This document shows, in pieces, positions 12,201 to 22,561 of a stretch of 64,000 nt of DNA. The stretch is taken from positions 26,148,488 through 26,212,487 of the forward strand of contig CM073898.1 of NCBI GenBank assembly GCA_037176705.1, given 5' to 3'. This DNA comes from Molossus alvarezi (taxonomy: Eukaryota; Chordata; Mammalia; Chiroptera; Molossidae). Each line of letters begins with the position of its first letter. Position 1 is the stretch's first letter. The translations under genes were made by a program, and so were the position numbers. Below the pieces are notes generated by a model. The model saw nothing but the letters and a program-made list of their open reading frames with translations, was not told the DNA's origin and made no database searches.

Positions 12201-13060
12201 GTGTTGTTGTGTGTTCTTTTTCATTGGTTTCCAGTAAGTTTTTAATTTCTTCCTTGATCTCCTTGGTAACCCATTCATTGTTTAACAACATGCAATTTAG
12301 CCTCCATGTATTTACATGTTTTTGTTGTAATTGATTTCTAGTTTCATGCCATTGTGATCTGAGAAGATGTTTGATGTGATTTCAATCTTCTTGAACTTGT
12401 AGAGGCTTAGTTTGTGTCCTATCATGTGGTCTATACTTGAGAATGTCCCATGTGCACTTGAGAAGAATGTGAATTCTGCAGTTTTGGGGTATAAGTCCCT
12501 GTAGATATCTATTAAATCCATTTGCTCTAGTGCTTTATTTAGAGTCTCTGTCTCCTTGTTAATTTTTTGTATAGAGTATCTACCCAGTGATGTCAGTGGG
12601 GTGTTGAAGTCCCCTGCTATGATTGTATTGCTGTTGAAGTCCTTCAGAAGGTTTTTAATATATTTTGGTGCTCCTATATTGGGTGCATATATGTTTACCA
12701 AGGTTATCTCTTCCTGTCGGATTGATCCTTTCAATATTATGTAGTGGCCTTCTTTGTCTCTAGTTATGGCCTTCATTTTGAAATCTATTTTTATCAGATA
12801 TGAGTATTGCTACCCCAGCTTTTTTTCCCTTTCCATTTGTTTGGAAGATTTTTTTCTATCCCTTCACTTTCAACCTATGTGAGTCTTTTGTTGTGAGGTA
12901 GGTCTCTTGTAAACAACATATATATGAGTTATGCTTTCTTATCCAATCAGCTACTCTGTGTCTTTTGATTGGAGTGTTCAATCCATTTACATTTAAGGTT
13001 ATTATTGATATGTACTTATTTATTGCCATTTTTGTTTATTGTGGTTATATTTTCTTCCTA
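9221..13060 (-). pseudogene. L1 ORF2 (endonuclease-reverse transcriptase), frameshifted
   Basis: ORF2p nicks target DNA with an APE-like endonuclease and reverse-transcribes L1 RNA at the nick. Endonuclease sequence is open at 12312-12776 and keeps 'AGDFNT' and the 'SDHNG' catalytic region. N-terminal RT sequence is open at 11583-11828, and the frame is lost just after 'NKSPG'. The RT active-site motif FADD is encoded at 10948-10959, followed at once by an apparent one-base loss. Further open pieces are 11962-12291, 9858-10361 and the C-terminal 9221-9688, which carries 'HCWWEC' of the cysteine-rich region. Successive pieces lie in three frames. The start is estimated near 13060 because the N-terminal residues are not in one open frame. 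Confidence 0.85.
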
Positions 13061-13073
13061 TTTCCTCTACTAA

Positions 13074-13935
13074 TTACGGCAGTCCTTTTAAAATTTCTTG
13101 CAGTGCTGGTTTGGTGCTAATATAGTCCCTTAGCCTTTTTTTTTTTTGTTTGCCTGAGAAGCTCTTTATTTGAGCTTCTATTTTAAATGATAGCCTTGCT
13201 GGGTAGAGTAGTCTTGGATTCAGATCGTTGTTTTTCACGACCTTGATTACTTCATGCCATTCCCTTCTGGCCTGTAGTGTTTCTTGTGAGAAGTCAGCTG
13301 ATAGCCTTATGAGGGTTTCTTTGTAGGTAACCTGTTGCTTATCTCTTGCTGTCTTTAGGATTCTCTCTTTGTCTTTAATTTTTGGCATTTTAAATACTAT
13401 GTGTCTTGGTGTGGGCCTGTTTGGGTTCTTCTTACTTGGGGGCTCTGTGTGCTTCTTGAACTTGAATGCCCCTTTTCTTCACCAAGTTAGGGAAGTTTTC
13501 TGTCACTATTTCTTCAGATATATTCTCTAACTCTTGCTCATTTTCTTCTTCTTCTTGAACTCCTATGATACAGATGTTGTTATGTTTCAGTTGTCCCACA
13601 GTTCTCTTAAGCTGTCTTTCTGTTTTTTAATTTTTTTTTTTTTTTTTTTTGGCTTTCTGATTGGGTGATTTTTTCTACCCTGTCTTCTGATTCACTAATC
13701 CAATCCTCAGCCTCCTTTACTCTGCTGGTTATTCCTTCCAATGTGTTCTTTATTTCTGCTATGTCATTCTTCATTTCCAATTGGTTGGTTTTCAATGCTT
13801 CTATATCTTTACTCATACTGTTGAGCTTCCTCATAATTATTACTCTGATATCTTTCTCAGTTCCCTTTAATTTATTTCATCTTCTGTCAAATTATCTTGT
13901 TCTTTCGTTTTGGATTTGTTTCTTTGTCACCATTT
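13074..13935 (-). pseudogene. L1 ORF1 (RNA-binding chaperone), frameshifted
   Basis: ORF1p coats L1 RNA as a trimer. The C-terminal domain is open at 13074-13388, with the 'LQARREW' and 'RLLYPARLSF' signatures and the family ending 'ALQEILKGL'. The coiled-coil part is open at 13607-13834, rich in heptad-like Leu/Ile and charged residues, and runs into a lysine tract encoded by a long T-run at 13628-13650. The two pieces are in different frames and the middle is not continuously open. The start position is approximate. The spacing to ORF2 is a few tens of bases, as expected for a bicistronic L1. Confidence 0.8.
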
Positions 13936-14798
13936 TGGCTGGGTTTTGGAGCCTGCCAAATTTTCCTTGTGGGTACTGGTGTTCCGCTGGTTGTGGCTTC
14001 CTCTATTGGATTTGGATGAGTGTGGGAGGACCCATGTTAAACACCACTGTGAAGTCTTACTTTCCTCAGTAGATTTGCAAGCCCAGAAAAGGTTCAGTTA
14101 TCTTCTAGCTTTTTGCCTGGAGGCTATTAGTCTCAGTTACTTGATAAGCCTTGGGTTGTAGCTCTCAACAGAATGAAAAAAAAATCCCTCAGGTGTTCAG
14201 GCTAAGAGGATTTCCAGGGGGGAGGTGGGCAGATGCTTGCTGGCTATTAATGAGCCTCAATTTGCATTTGTCTCACCTGGCTGAGTGGTGTTAAATTCCT
14301 GATGGAGGGGCTGTTGGTTCTCTCTGGGGCTCTGGGAAGAGGCTCTTTGAGTAATATGGCTACTGTCCTGTGAGGGAGTGATTCAGCAAAAAACTCCCAT
14401 TGCCGTCCCCGTTCTCCAACCTCTCGAGTCTGTCCACACAGTTCCAGTCCAGTCTCCTCTCCCTCTGCCAGAGCCCAAGTTGAGTGGCTGCAGCTAATTT
14501 AGTGCTCTGTCCTGGCCCTCCGTGCTGTGGAGCTGGCTTGGGATTTTAACCCCAAGGGAGTTGCTCACAGCTAAAACAGCTGCTGCCTGTGGCCTCCCTG
14601 CCTGCCCTCTCGTGCCTCCACAGTTCCTACCAGGGTTGATTTTGTGTCCTTTTTCTGACTGTGGTTATATGGGTCCTCTCCAGCTGCTTTGCTGTTAGTT
14701 TTTTTGTACAATTTGTCTTTATTTTAGTTGTATTTCCAGTTTGGTCCTGGGAGATGGTCTGTGTAGCTTCCATTCACTCTGCCGCCATTTTGGAATTC
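13936..14798 (-). promoter_or_regulatory. L1 5' UTR / internal promoter region
   Basis: About 860 bases precede ORF1. The stretch 14200-14660 is clearly more GC-rich than the coding part, as in many mammalian L1 5' UTRs, which carry an internal pol II promoter. A YY1-like motif lies at the extreme 5' end. Whether it retains activity cannot be judged from sequence. Confidence 0.6.
14781..14793 (-). promoter_or_regulatory. YY1-like site at L1 5' end
   Basis: The minus strand reads 'ccaaaatggcggc', a close match to the YY1 consensus core (AAnATGGCGGC), starting about six bases into the element. In human L1 a YY1 site at the equivalent position directs accurate transcription initiation. Its role here is inferred from position and motif. 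Confidence 0.55.
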
Positions 14799-14811
14799 CT
14801 CACTTTAGTTT

Positions 14812-14880
14812 ATCTTTCGGCTTTGGTTTCCATTCAGTAAGAAGGGAGAGTAGTAATACTTATCCCTATACACTTAGGGG
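14812..14880 (+). repeat. MIR SINE, right part
   Basis: 'gctttggtttccattcagta' then 'agtagtaatacttatccct' continues the MIR core begun at 8915 (compare 'cctcagtttcctcatctgta' in intact MIRs). This places the L1 insertion inside a MIR. Confidence 0.55.
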
Positions 14881-15240
14881 TCTTAATTATAAGCAACAGC
14901 AGCTAAATTTACTGATTAAGCAGATAAGGTATGAGGTAGCTCACAAAGCAGTGGGAGGTCTAGAGAAGCAGGCTTGAGGCTAAGCTTCTGGGGTCAAGGC
15001 CTGTTACTAGGCTGCGGAAGTGACCTAATAAGTCATCTGCTGACCCTGCTTTCCCCCAGAGCATGGATTGCCTGCCAGGAACTCACACTCCACTGCAACT
15101 TTGCCAGCACTGATGCTGTGAGCCAGGAAGTGATCTTACAACAACTGGTACCCCAGAAATCTGGATGCCTCTGCAACCATCCTTGTAAGCAAATGGGTTC
15201 CAGGCATCACCTCCTTCTGCTGGTTCATCATTTCTGATTA
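14881..15240. repeat. Old interspersed repeat related to 6560-6960
   Basis: It shares with 6560-6960 the order of a 'ttaagcaga' block, a 'gcttgaggctaagcttctgg' block and a 'gccaggaa/acctggtt' block. It is highly diverged. The 87-codon frame at 14974-15237 has no recognisable domain and lies within the repeat. Confidence 0.35.
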
Positions 15241-16419
15241 AACTGTTGCCTGAGTACATCTTAGTGGCAGATTCTAGGCTTCATGCCTGTGTTCTAGCTG
15301 CCAAGGTCTCTGGGGAAGTACATTTTCTGACTTGACTTTAAGGAGGCAGAACTCATAAGACAAGGAACTCCCCAAACACAGCAAAATGCACAAAAAGTGT
15401 GAGGCAACCAGAAAGCATGACATACATCATCTCTCAAAGAGTTGTGAAAACGAAGTGAGTATGTCAAATGTTTGGTGTGTTTCTGGAGTTCAATAATTTT
15501 TTGTTTCCTCTTCTTCTTTCTTTATCATAAATATCATTTGCTCATAGATTCACTTGCAGATGGATTTTTACCTAGGCAGGATTTGCAAGTAAAGTGGGTG
15601 AGACATTGGTTTCCCTATTATATATTTTTTATGTTTTACAAATGTGAAGGCCATAAAGTAAAAATATACCGGAGTCCCTTTCTAGCATATAAATTAACTA
15701 AGATGCATTAGTTTATTGGCCATAAAGGTTCTAGAAAAAAAAGGTTGGGGCGGGGGCAGGTGTGAGGTAACTGTAAAGAAGGAACGCGTTTCCTGAAAGG
15801 TCTAGAGCACAATTCCATGATAGTGGCAATGCTTGCTGGGTGCCCAGGTTGTGGTGTCTTGTTGACCATGAGGCAGCAGGATTGGCACAGCCAAGATTAT
15901 GGTGGGGTGCTCAAAGAGAAATTGAGGGAATCTCCTGGGCTAATTCCATCTACTATTAAATTTTTCCTACACTGCTTTGCTTAGCACAGTGGTAGATCAG
16001 AAAAAGTTTACTATTGATACAGGTGGGAAAGAACAAGTGTATTTCTAGCTAATTCATTTTATGCTGAAGGTATCCATATCTACAGCCCTGTTGAGGAAGG
16101 AGACCCCAGCTGCAATATTAACTTGTACATGAACTGGCAACAGAAACAAGTAAAGCTATCAGATGGGGACCAGGTTGACAGCAACCTCTCTGTCCCTTTG
16201 TACCTGGCTGGTGTTTGGACCATTGGTCTGGTTAATTTTGGCAAGACTGTCTGCTGGGCTCCTAAACCCAGCTTCTAGGAGCTCCAGGAAGCTGTCCCAT
16301 TCATCTTGTTCTGGGTCTGTTACTGATGACAAGATCTAAGAACAGTCTAAGACTAGTCAGAGCCCCAATGCTGTGCTGAGCATGTGGATGAAATATTTCC
16401 ATTATTACATTTTCATAGA
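15241..16419. other. Unassigned non-coding stretch
   Basis: No gene recognised. A 60-codon frame runs from about 16092 to 16277 ending in TAG, preceded by 'atctacag', but it matches no family I know. The rest is ordinary AT-rich sequence with a short G-rich run at 15746-15759. Confidence 0.35.
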
Positions 16420-16530
16420 ATTGAATGGAGAAACAGGAATGAGCTCTTTAATTCACCACATCCAGGAGAAGCCTCAAGTCTAGAGAGGGGCTGCGATTTG
16501 TCCAAGATCACCTGAAAAGTGTTTAGTGGA
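16420..16530 (-). repeat. MIR SINE fragment
   Basis: 'gagaggggctgcgatttgtc' and 'caagatcacctgaaaagtg' match the reverse of the MIR core ('acttgcccaaggtcac'). Confidence 0.55.
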
Positions 16531-17696
16531 AACAGAAAATTTCCGAAAAGGAATGAAAAATTACCAGTGGGCATGGTAATACCCTCTCACCATCAGGCAG
16601 AGTTTGTGCAAAAAACTACTATTATTTAAAAGAGAATACATATTTTTTCACATGTTTCTGGGTTTAACCCACTGACTGAGCAAAGGCCATATTGCTAATG
16701 TGCAATTTTACATAAATTATGGCAGAGGGGTCCTTATTTTACTAGTTTATTGCAGCACGAGATTTCAGGGAAATGCCATTTTGTTTTGGAGGGACAGTGG
16801 TGCTGTTTATGCACAGCAAATTCTTGGGCCCTAAAATATTGCTTTGTACTTCCTGTCTTTCAGGCTGGCTGTGACTCACAGTGGAAGAATCCTTTAATCA
16901 TTCTGAAAAGGGCTGCCTAGCTGTATTTTTTTCTTCTGCCCTTGCATTTCTTTCTCCCATACAGTGTTGGTTCTCTAGGTTTGAAGCTTTCCTTTTTACT
17001 AGGGTCTCCCATCCCATGCAGCCGTCAGAGGTGCAGCTACGTGCATCTCTCTGCCCTGACACTGTGCAGGTGTTTCTCTCTGCACAGGGGGAGCCTCAGC
17101 CTCACTCCCATCCTCAGCAAGGACAGGGCCTCCAGGGAAAATGAACCTGGGCCAGAATGCACCCTAGCGATGGCTATGTTTTATTGGCTAACCTTTTGCT
17201 TTTCTCCTGTAGATAAAGTCCATCATGGTTCGTCTTTACTTTTCCGTTTTTCATTTCTCACTAAGGATCCATTTTGAGAGACTTTGCTTTTAACCAAGAA
17301 GATATTGTTCTCTGGCAAATCAGGCTTCTCATTGTTGACAAAAGGGGCCAGACCCACCCTTTCTTTCTCATGTGTCTCCCCTTCGCAGCATGAGCCAGCC
17401 ATGTTCATACAGAGAACTTATTTCGTGCTCAGGAGACATTCATTCACCTATCCAATACATCCTTGTTGAGGGTCTGTCTTAAGAAAGGTGACCAATTGCC
17501 CAGTTTACCTGGGAATGTCCTGCTTTAGGACAAAAAGTGCTGCATCCAAGGAATCCCCTCAGTTTTGAGAAGACTCACATAGCTGGTCACCCTAACCCTA
17601 AGCTGAGCTCTGTCTAGAATCTGGGTATCTAACCATCCACCCGCTTCTCAGGTGCTCAGTGACCTTCTGTGGTTTCAGATTTTTTTCTCACAGAGC
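16531..17696. other. Unassigned non-coding stretch
   Basis: Overlapping frames of 61-111 codons at 16881-17469 occur on both strands and match nothing recognisable. 17490-17600 ('caattgcccagtttacctgg' to 'tggtcacccta') recalls the ends of old palindromic DNA transposons, but weakly. Confidence 0.35.
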
Positions 17697-17870
17697 AAAG
17701 CATGTCACAGTGGAAAGGGCACTTAGCTGGAACCAGGGACCCAGGGATCTAGTCCTAGCTTGACTACTGAAGAGGCAAGAGCTCAAGGGCAGATCACTGA
17801 ACTTCAGTTTCCTTCTCTGGAGAGTAGAACAGTTAAGTTTAGTGTTCTTGGACTCTCTTACAACTCAGGT
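17697..17870 (+). repeat. MIR SINE
   Basis: 'cagtggaaagggcacttagc', a question-word-like 'ctagtcctagcttgactact' and 'cttcagtttccttctctgga' follow the MIR consensus order. Confidence 0.65.
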
Positions 17871-17949
17871 ACTGCAACTCTATTTCTAAAACAATGTAAT
17901 AAACCAATTCACGCTAACTAGTGTTCCTAGATAAGAGGTAGTATAGGTA

Positions 17950-18180
17950 GTAAGATTTTGCTGACACTTGCTGCTGATGCTAACATTTACAAGGGCCTTA
18001 TTCTGTGCTAGACACATCCATTATTTTAATTCTTCACAACCTTTGAGGTAGCTGCTTTCTTTACCTCCATTTATGGATGAGGGACTTAAGACCTGAAGAG
18101 GGAGGGTAAGTAATTTGTCCCACATCACGTGGAAAGCTGTGGATCAAAAATCAGAACCTGGGAGGTCTAACTTCCAAGTC
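17950..18180 (-). repeat. MIR SINE
   Basis: In reverse order: 'cttattctgtgctagacac', 'cctccatttatggatgaggg', 'gggtaagtaatttgtcccac' and 'gatcaaaaatcagaacctgg'. This is the usual reverse MIR layout. Confidence 0.65.
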
Positions 18181-19099
18181 CAAACTTGAACTGTTGCTCT
18201 CACTGGTGAGAGATAAGTCAACAGTTAAAATGAACAGGCTAATTGTTTCCCTTCAAAGGACTGGAAAAAGGAAACTGGCTATTTGGAACGAGATCTTTGC
18301 ATTCCGGGCTGCTAAAGGTTATCGTACTGAAAAACAGAGTATGGTATTTGGGAAATTAGATTTCTTACCTCATATCGCGCCCCCTCCCTGCTCTTTAATA
18401 CAAGCCAAAGGGTGGCAGAACCAATTGGGAATTAGAGCATCCTTCACTGCCCTGGCCCCCAACGTCCCTCTTCCCATTTTTGGAAGCTTTAGGATAGTTC
18501 CACTCCCTGAAGGATCCGCGAAGCATTTTAGGCTCTGTTAGCAAGGATCACTGCCAACTGCTCCCTTTGCGTCTTACCGTTGATCTGAAAAATGAGTTCA
18601 TTTAAATGTAGTTTACCTAAAAGTGTGTATGAGAGTGAAGGAGTGTAGGAAGATTCTTACCAGGCACGTTTCTTCTCTTTCTTTACCAAGGATGATTTGA
18701 AATACAAACAAAATAAGGTTGTGGGTCACATTCACAGCAGCTGGCAGAGTTTCACTTAATTAAACTACTCTGATTGCCTTATTCATACATTTCACTTGCT
18801 CCATTCCCTTCCTCTCTGACTTCTTATAAAGGCAATGCTGTTTCAAGGGGTGGGGGTGGGAATTAAATGCTGTTAGTCTTTAAGACCAACACTAATTAAC
18901 AACATTTATTTTACTGTACTTGCCTACATGAAAGCATGCAAAAGTAAATGTATATTCTGAGACTGTGGCTGCTTTGTACTGAAGCATTAAAGGGAATTAA
19001 CAGTTCCCAGGAACTTACCATCATTTGCTCTAAATTCCCCAGAGAGCAGTGAAATCGCAGCGCCAGGGGCAGGAAATGACAACAAGGGCCGAAAGCTAT
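18181..19099. other. Unassigned non-coding stretch
   Basis: A 115-codon plus frame at 18194-18541 has no recognisable domain, no Kozak context of note and no splice-like boundaries that I could support. Nothing else stands out. Confidence 0.35.
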
Positions 19100-19640
19100 G
19101 GTTATTTGAGCTGCCAGCCACCAGGATGATCATTCTAAAAGCCAAGTCTGATCTACTTTCTCTCCTGCTGCAGAACCCCAGACCAGTCTTCTGCCTGCTG
19201 GGTCCAGTTCAAGCTCCTTATCCCGGCATTGAAAATATTTCACAGTCTGTAATACTTTCAACAATAAAGATAAAAAAAGAAAGAAAAGAAAATATTTCAC
19301 AGTCTGGTTCCCTCTCTCTGCAGCCTGTCACCCCACACTCACCACTACATGCCGAGTGCTCCAATCATACACACCACACCCCCAAACCATTCTTCTTTTC
19401 ATCCTCTAAGATTTTTTCATAACCAATTCTTTTTTCTTTTAACACCTTGCACATCCACCACACCCCTGCCACCTGGTGAATTCCTCTCATCCTTTAAGCT
19501 GAATCTCAAAGCCTGCTTCAAGTGGAAGTTTGTCTGGACTCCCTCCCTCTCTTGTGCTTTATTTTATTTCGAATATTTTTATCAGGGCATTTATCACAAT
19601 GTGTTGTAATCTTTATTGGCATGGCTGTCTCCTTCTAGTC
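19100..19640 (+). mobile_element. L2 LINE 3' part (left segment)
   Basis: 'gccaagtctgatctactttc', 'cttcaagtggaagtttgtct' and 'ggcatttatcacaatgtgtt' are typical L2 3' end phrases. The element is interrupted by a 38-bp L1 remnant at 19250-19287 and by a larger L1 at about 19641-20508, and it resumes at 20509. Confidence 0.65.
19250..19287 (+). mobile_element. Ultra-short L1 insertion (38 bp)
   Basis: 'aatactttcaacaataaaga' followed by an A-rich tail is the last part of an L1 3' end; the identical phrase ends the L1 fragment at 46937-46960. It is bracketed by a perfect 19-bp direct repeat, 'gaaaatatttcacagtctg', at 19231-19249 and 19288-19306. The repeat begins with AAAA after G, as expected for L1 endonuclease cleavage. 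The 3-base 'ctg' at the 5' junction also occurs in the L1 sequence, giving microhomology. Confidence 0.85.
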
Positions 19641-20508
19641 TGCCTTTTTAAAATTTATCTTATGATTTTATTTTTACATCTTTGGGTCTTTTTTCTTTTT
19701 TTTAAATTAAAATCTATTGGGGTGACATTGGCTAATAAAATTATATAGGTGTCAAGTGTACAATTCTGATACATCATCTGTATATTGCATTGTGCACACA
19801 ACCCAAAGTCAGATCTTCTTTCGTCACCGTATATTTAACCCCCTTTACCCTTTACTACTTACTCTTTCAGCCCCTTCCCTCTGCTAACCACCATATTGTT
19901 GTCTGTGTCTATGAGTTTTTCTTGTTTATTTGTTGCTTTCAGTTTTATGAATGAAATCATGTGGTTTTTAACTTTTTCTATCTGACTTATTTTGTTAAGC
20001 ATGATATTCTCAAGATCCATCCATGTTGTTGCAAATGGCAATATTTCATCTTTACTTATGGTTGAGTAGTATTCCATTGTATATATGTACCACATCTTCT
20101 CTATCCAGTTATTCACTGTGGTCACTTCCATATCTTGACTATTGTAAATAATGCTGCAATGAACATAGAGGTGCATATATCTTTTCAAATAAATGTTTTC
20201 AAGTTTTTAGTATCGATATCGAGAAGAAGGATTTCTGAGTTATATGGTAACTCTAGTCTTAATGTTTTGGGGAGCCTCCATACTGTTTCCCATAGTGGCT
20301 ATATTAGTTTACATTCCCACCAGCAGTGAATGAGGATTTCTTTTTCTTCATAACCTCTCTAGTACTTGTTATTACCTGTCTTATTGATAATAGCCATTCT
20401 AATAGGTATGAGGTGGTATCTCATTGTAGTCTTGATTTGCATTTACCTAATAGCTACTGCTGTTGAATATCTTTTATTATATCTGTTGGTCATTTGTATG
20501 GCTAGGCT
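19641..20508 (-). mobile_element. 5'-truncated old L1 (L1MA-like)
   Basis: The 3' UTR lies at about 19690-19860 ('ttggggtgacattggctaat'). The ORF2 tail is partly open at 19859-20188 and encodes the '[21 protein letters not shown]' region. It continues to 'gaggtggtatctcattgtag' near 20410. It is older and more diverged than the L1 at 9014. It splits the L2 on either side. Confidence 0.85.
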
Positions 20509-20602
20509 GTGTCTTATTTATCCAGTTATCCCCATTCCAATTCCGAGCCTGGTATAGCCCTGTCACATAGGAAGTCCTTAATAGATGCTTATTAAATGAG
20601 TA
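20509..20602 (+). mobile_element. L2 LINE 3' end (right segment)
   Basis: 'tgtcttatttatccagttat', 'agcctggtatagccctgtca' and 'cttaatagatgcttattaaa' are the classic L2 3' terminus, continuing the L2 interrupted after 19640. Confidence 0.7.
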
Positions 20603-21601
20603 CATTATGGCTCTTATGATCTGACAATTGATATTTATTGTGTGTTTACTACATGCAAAGCATCATGTAGGTGCTGTATATGCATTTGTATTAGAGAGAG
20701 AGAGAGATCTGAATGACACGGGTCACAGTCCTTTAACAAACAAAATTCTGTGTGAAACAAATAATTAAAAAGCAAAGGAGAGTAAACATTATGCGGAGAT
20801 ACGACATGGTTATGAGAGCTCAGGGGAGTTGAGTTGGGATGGGGAGGAGGCATCCCAGAGTAGGTGGCATGTGAAAGGATTTTGACAGATTTAGAAGTAG
20901 TGGAGGAATGGAGGCATCCAGGCTTAGGAAACAGTATGAATAAAGGCATGAAGATGAGGACACAGTCATTTCCTTGGAACAAAAGGGCCTGAGAGTTCTG
21001 GTCTGACCATAACTAGAGCGAATGCACACTTCTAAAAAAATTGACACAAATCCCATTAACACCAGTAAATACATTTTCTCTAGTTGTCTATATTTGTATT
21101 AAGCAGAATTGGTGGTTAATCATCTCCGAATAGCTCAAGGATAGAAGCTGGGTGCTCATAAGTCTTTAGCAGCAGGAAATGCTTGTTGCAAATAAACTAT
21201 TTACAACCGAGTTTGTGAGCATCATTTCAGATGTGACAGCACAGCAGATAATAATAATAGTAGGTGTTAGGCCAGTCTTCACAGAAATACAAAGAAAATG
21301 TTTGTAAGTGGAAGCCATTTCCTGTTACAAACAAAGTTTTAATGATCTTGGCTACAGTTTTAGACTCCAGAAAACACCAAGTTGGTTAATACTTTACAAG
21401 TGTATTTTTAAAATAAAAAGAAACAAACTGAAATTTTATTTGTCCCCTAGCATTCCTTTATGGAAATAAAATGCTTAAAATCATACAAATGCTATGAATG
21501 AACAAACCAGAAACTGCATGGTCAATTTCTAATTTTAGGATATAAGGCTTTTGATTTGCTAAGTTTATATAATATGTGACAGAGATAAGCAGTTTACAGA
21601 T
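20603..21601. other. Unassigned, probably old-repeat sequence
   Basis: 20620-20990 reads like a widespread old mammalian repeat ('tttactacatgcaaagcatc', 'ggcatgtgaaaggattttga', 'gaaacagtatgaataaaggc'), but I cannot name the family. The 115-codon minus frame at 20635-20982 lies within it. 20991-21601 is AT-rich with nothing recognised. Confidence 0.35.
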
Positions 21602-21614
21602 AGAAATTATAGTT

Positions 21615-21833
21615 AAAAAAATTTTTTTTCCTTTATTGATTTTAGAGAGAGAGAAAAAGTGAGAGGGAGAGAGAGATAGAAACATCGATGAGACAGAACA
21701 TCAATTGGCCGCCTCCTGCATGCCCCCCACTGGGGATTGGGCTCACAGCCTGCATGTGCCCTGACTGGGAATCCAATCAGCGACCTCTTGGTGCATGGGT
21801 TGATGCTCAGCCACTGAGCCACACTGGCCAGAC
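21615..21833 (-). mobile_element. VES SINE (type B), complete
   Basis: Minus orientation: T-rich tail at 21615-21634, 'attgattttagagagaga', 'ggccgcctcctgcatgcccc', and a head ending 'gccactgagccacactggcc'. A perfect 13-bp duplication, 'agaaattatagtt', lies at 21602-21614 and 21834-21846. The 69- and 75-codon frames are SINE by-products. Confidence 0.95.
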
Positions 21834-21846
21834 AGAAATTATAGTT

Positions 21847-22129
21847 TATATTGAAAAGTTTTAAACTTCACCCAGGGATCCACCATTCTTAACAATATTT
21901 ATGAAGTTCCTTATTATTACAATATGGTTTTCACCATATGAAGCCTGTTAAAACAGTGTTATGTTGACACATTTCCTGCATTGTAGAGTTACCACGTTAG
22001 ACTATTGGGTTCATGCATTCAGGGACTTCAGTGTCAGAATAAAGATAATCAACCAACAATGGTCACTTGCATTTTTCCCCCTCCTTACTCTAAGTCAACA
22101 CTCATTTTTCAGTTTTTCATAACCTGGGG
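21847..22129. other. No feature seen
   Basis: Short AT-rich interval between a SINE and a MIR. Nothing recognised. Confidence 0.4.
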
Positions 22130-22270
22130 AAGTAAATAGAGCTTGAAAAATGATCCTCACTTTCCAGATGAGGAAACCACATGGCAGAAATGATGAACAA
22201 ATTGGTCACACACAACTGGTTATTTCCACAAAAAGAAACAGAACTCTTGCCTTCTGCCTTCTTGTCCATT
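22130..22270 (-). repeat. MIR-like fragment
   Basis: 'cactttccagatgaggaaac' then 'caaattggtcacacacaact' resembles reverse MIR core. Diverged. Confidence 0.5.
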
Positions 22271-22561
22271 GCTACACCACTGTGCTCACAATTAAATTTA
22301 CCTCATGTAGAGTGTTGTAGAGATGGGGAGCAGGAATAAATATCTGATTGCCATGGAGATCAATATAAGAAAGGATGACAATTCTATGATTAATGGGAAT
22401 GACTCAGAGGAAGCCTTTGGCTCACCTTTAAGGATAGCAGCCCACTAAAAGTGTTACATCTGATGCTCATGTAACAGACACATTCCCACTAAAATTTGGA
22501 TTTAAAATCTCCAAGTCCTTCATAAGAAACCAATTAGCATCACAAAGCCAAGGTAGTAGAC

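Larger units (their letters stand above)
9014..14798 (-). mobile_element. Full-length L1 retrotransposon, ORFs broken
   Basis: A 5.8-kb LINE-1 on the minus strand. In order from 14798 downward: 5' UTR, ORF1, ORF2, short 3' UTR and an A-rich tail (T-rich here, around 9014-9045). It is bounded by a 13-bp duplication, 'ctcattttagttt' (9001-9013) and 'ctcactttagttt' (14799-14811), with one mismatch. It starts at a 'gaattccaaaatggcggc' 5' end typical of a complete L1. The pieces of ORF1 and ORF2 lie in different frames, so it cannot move autonomously now, but its structure shows one full-length integration. It interrupts a MIR. Confidence 0.93.

Noticed and set aside
18194..18541. 115-codon plus frame as a novel gene
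   Set aside because: No domain, signal peptide or codon pattern distinguishing it from random frames, and it follows two MIRs in unremarkable sequence.
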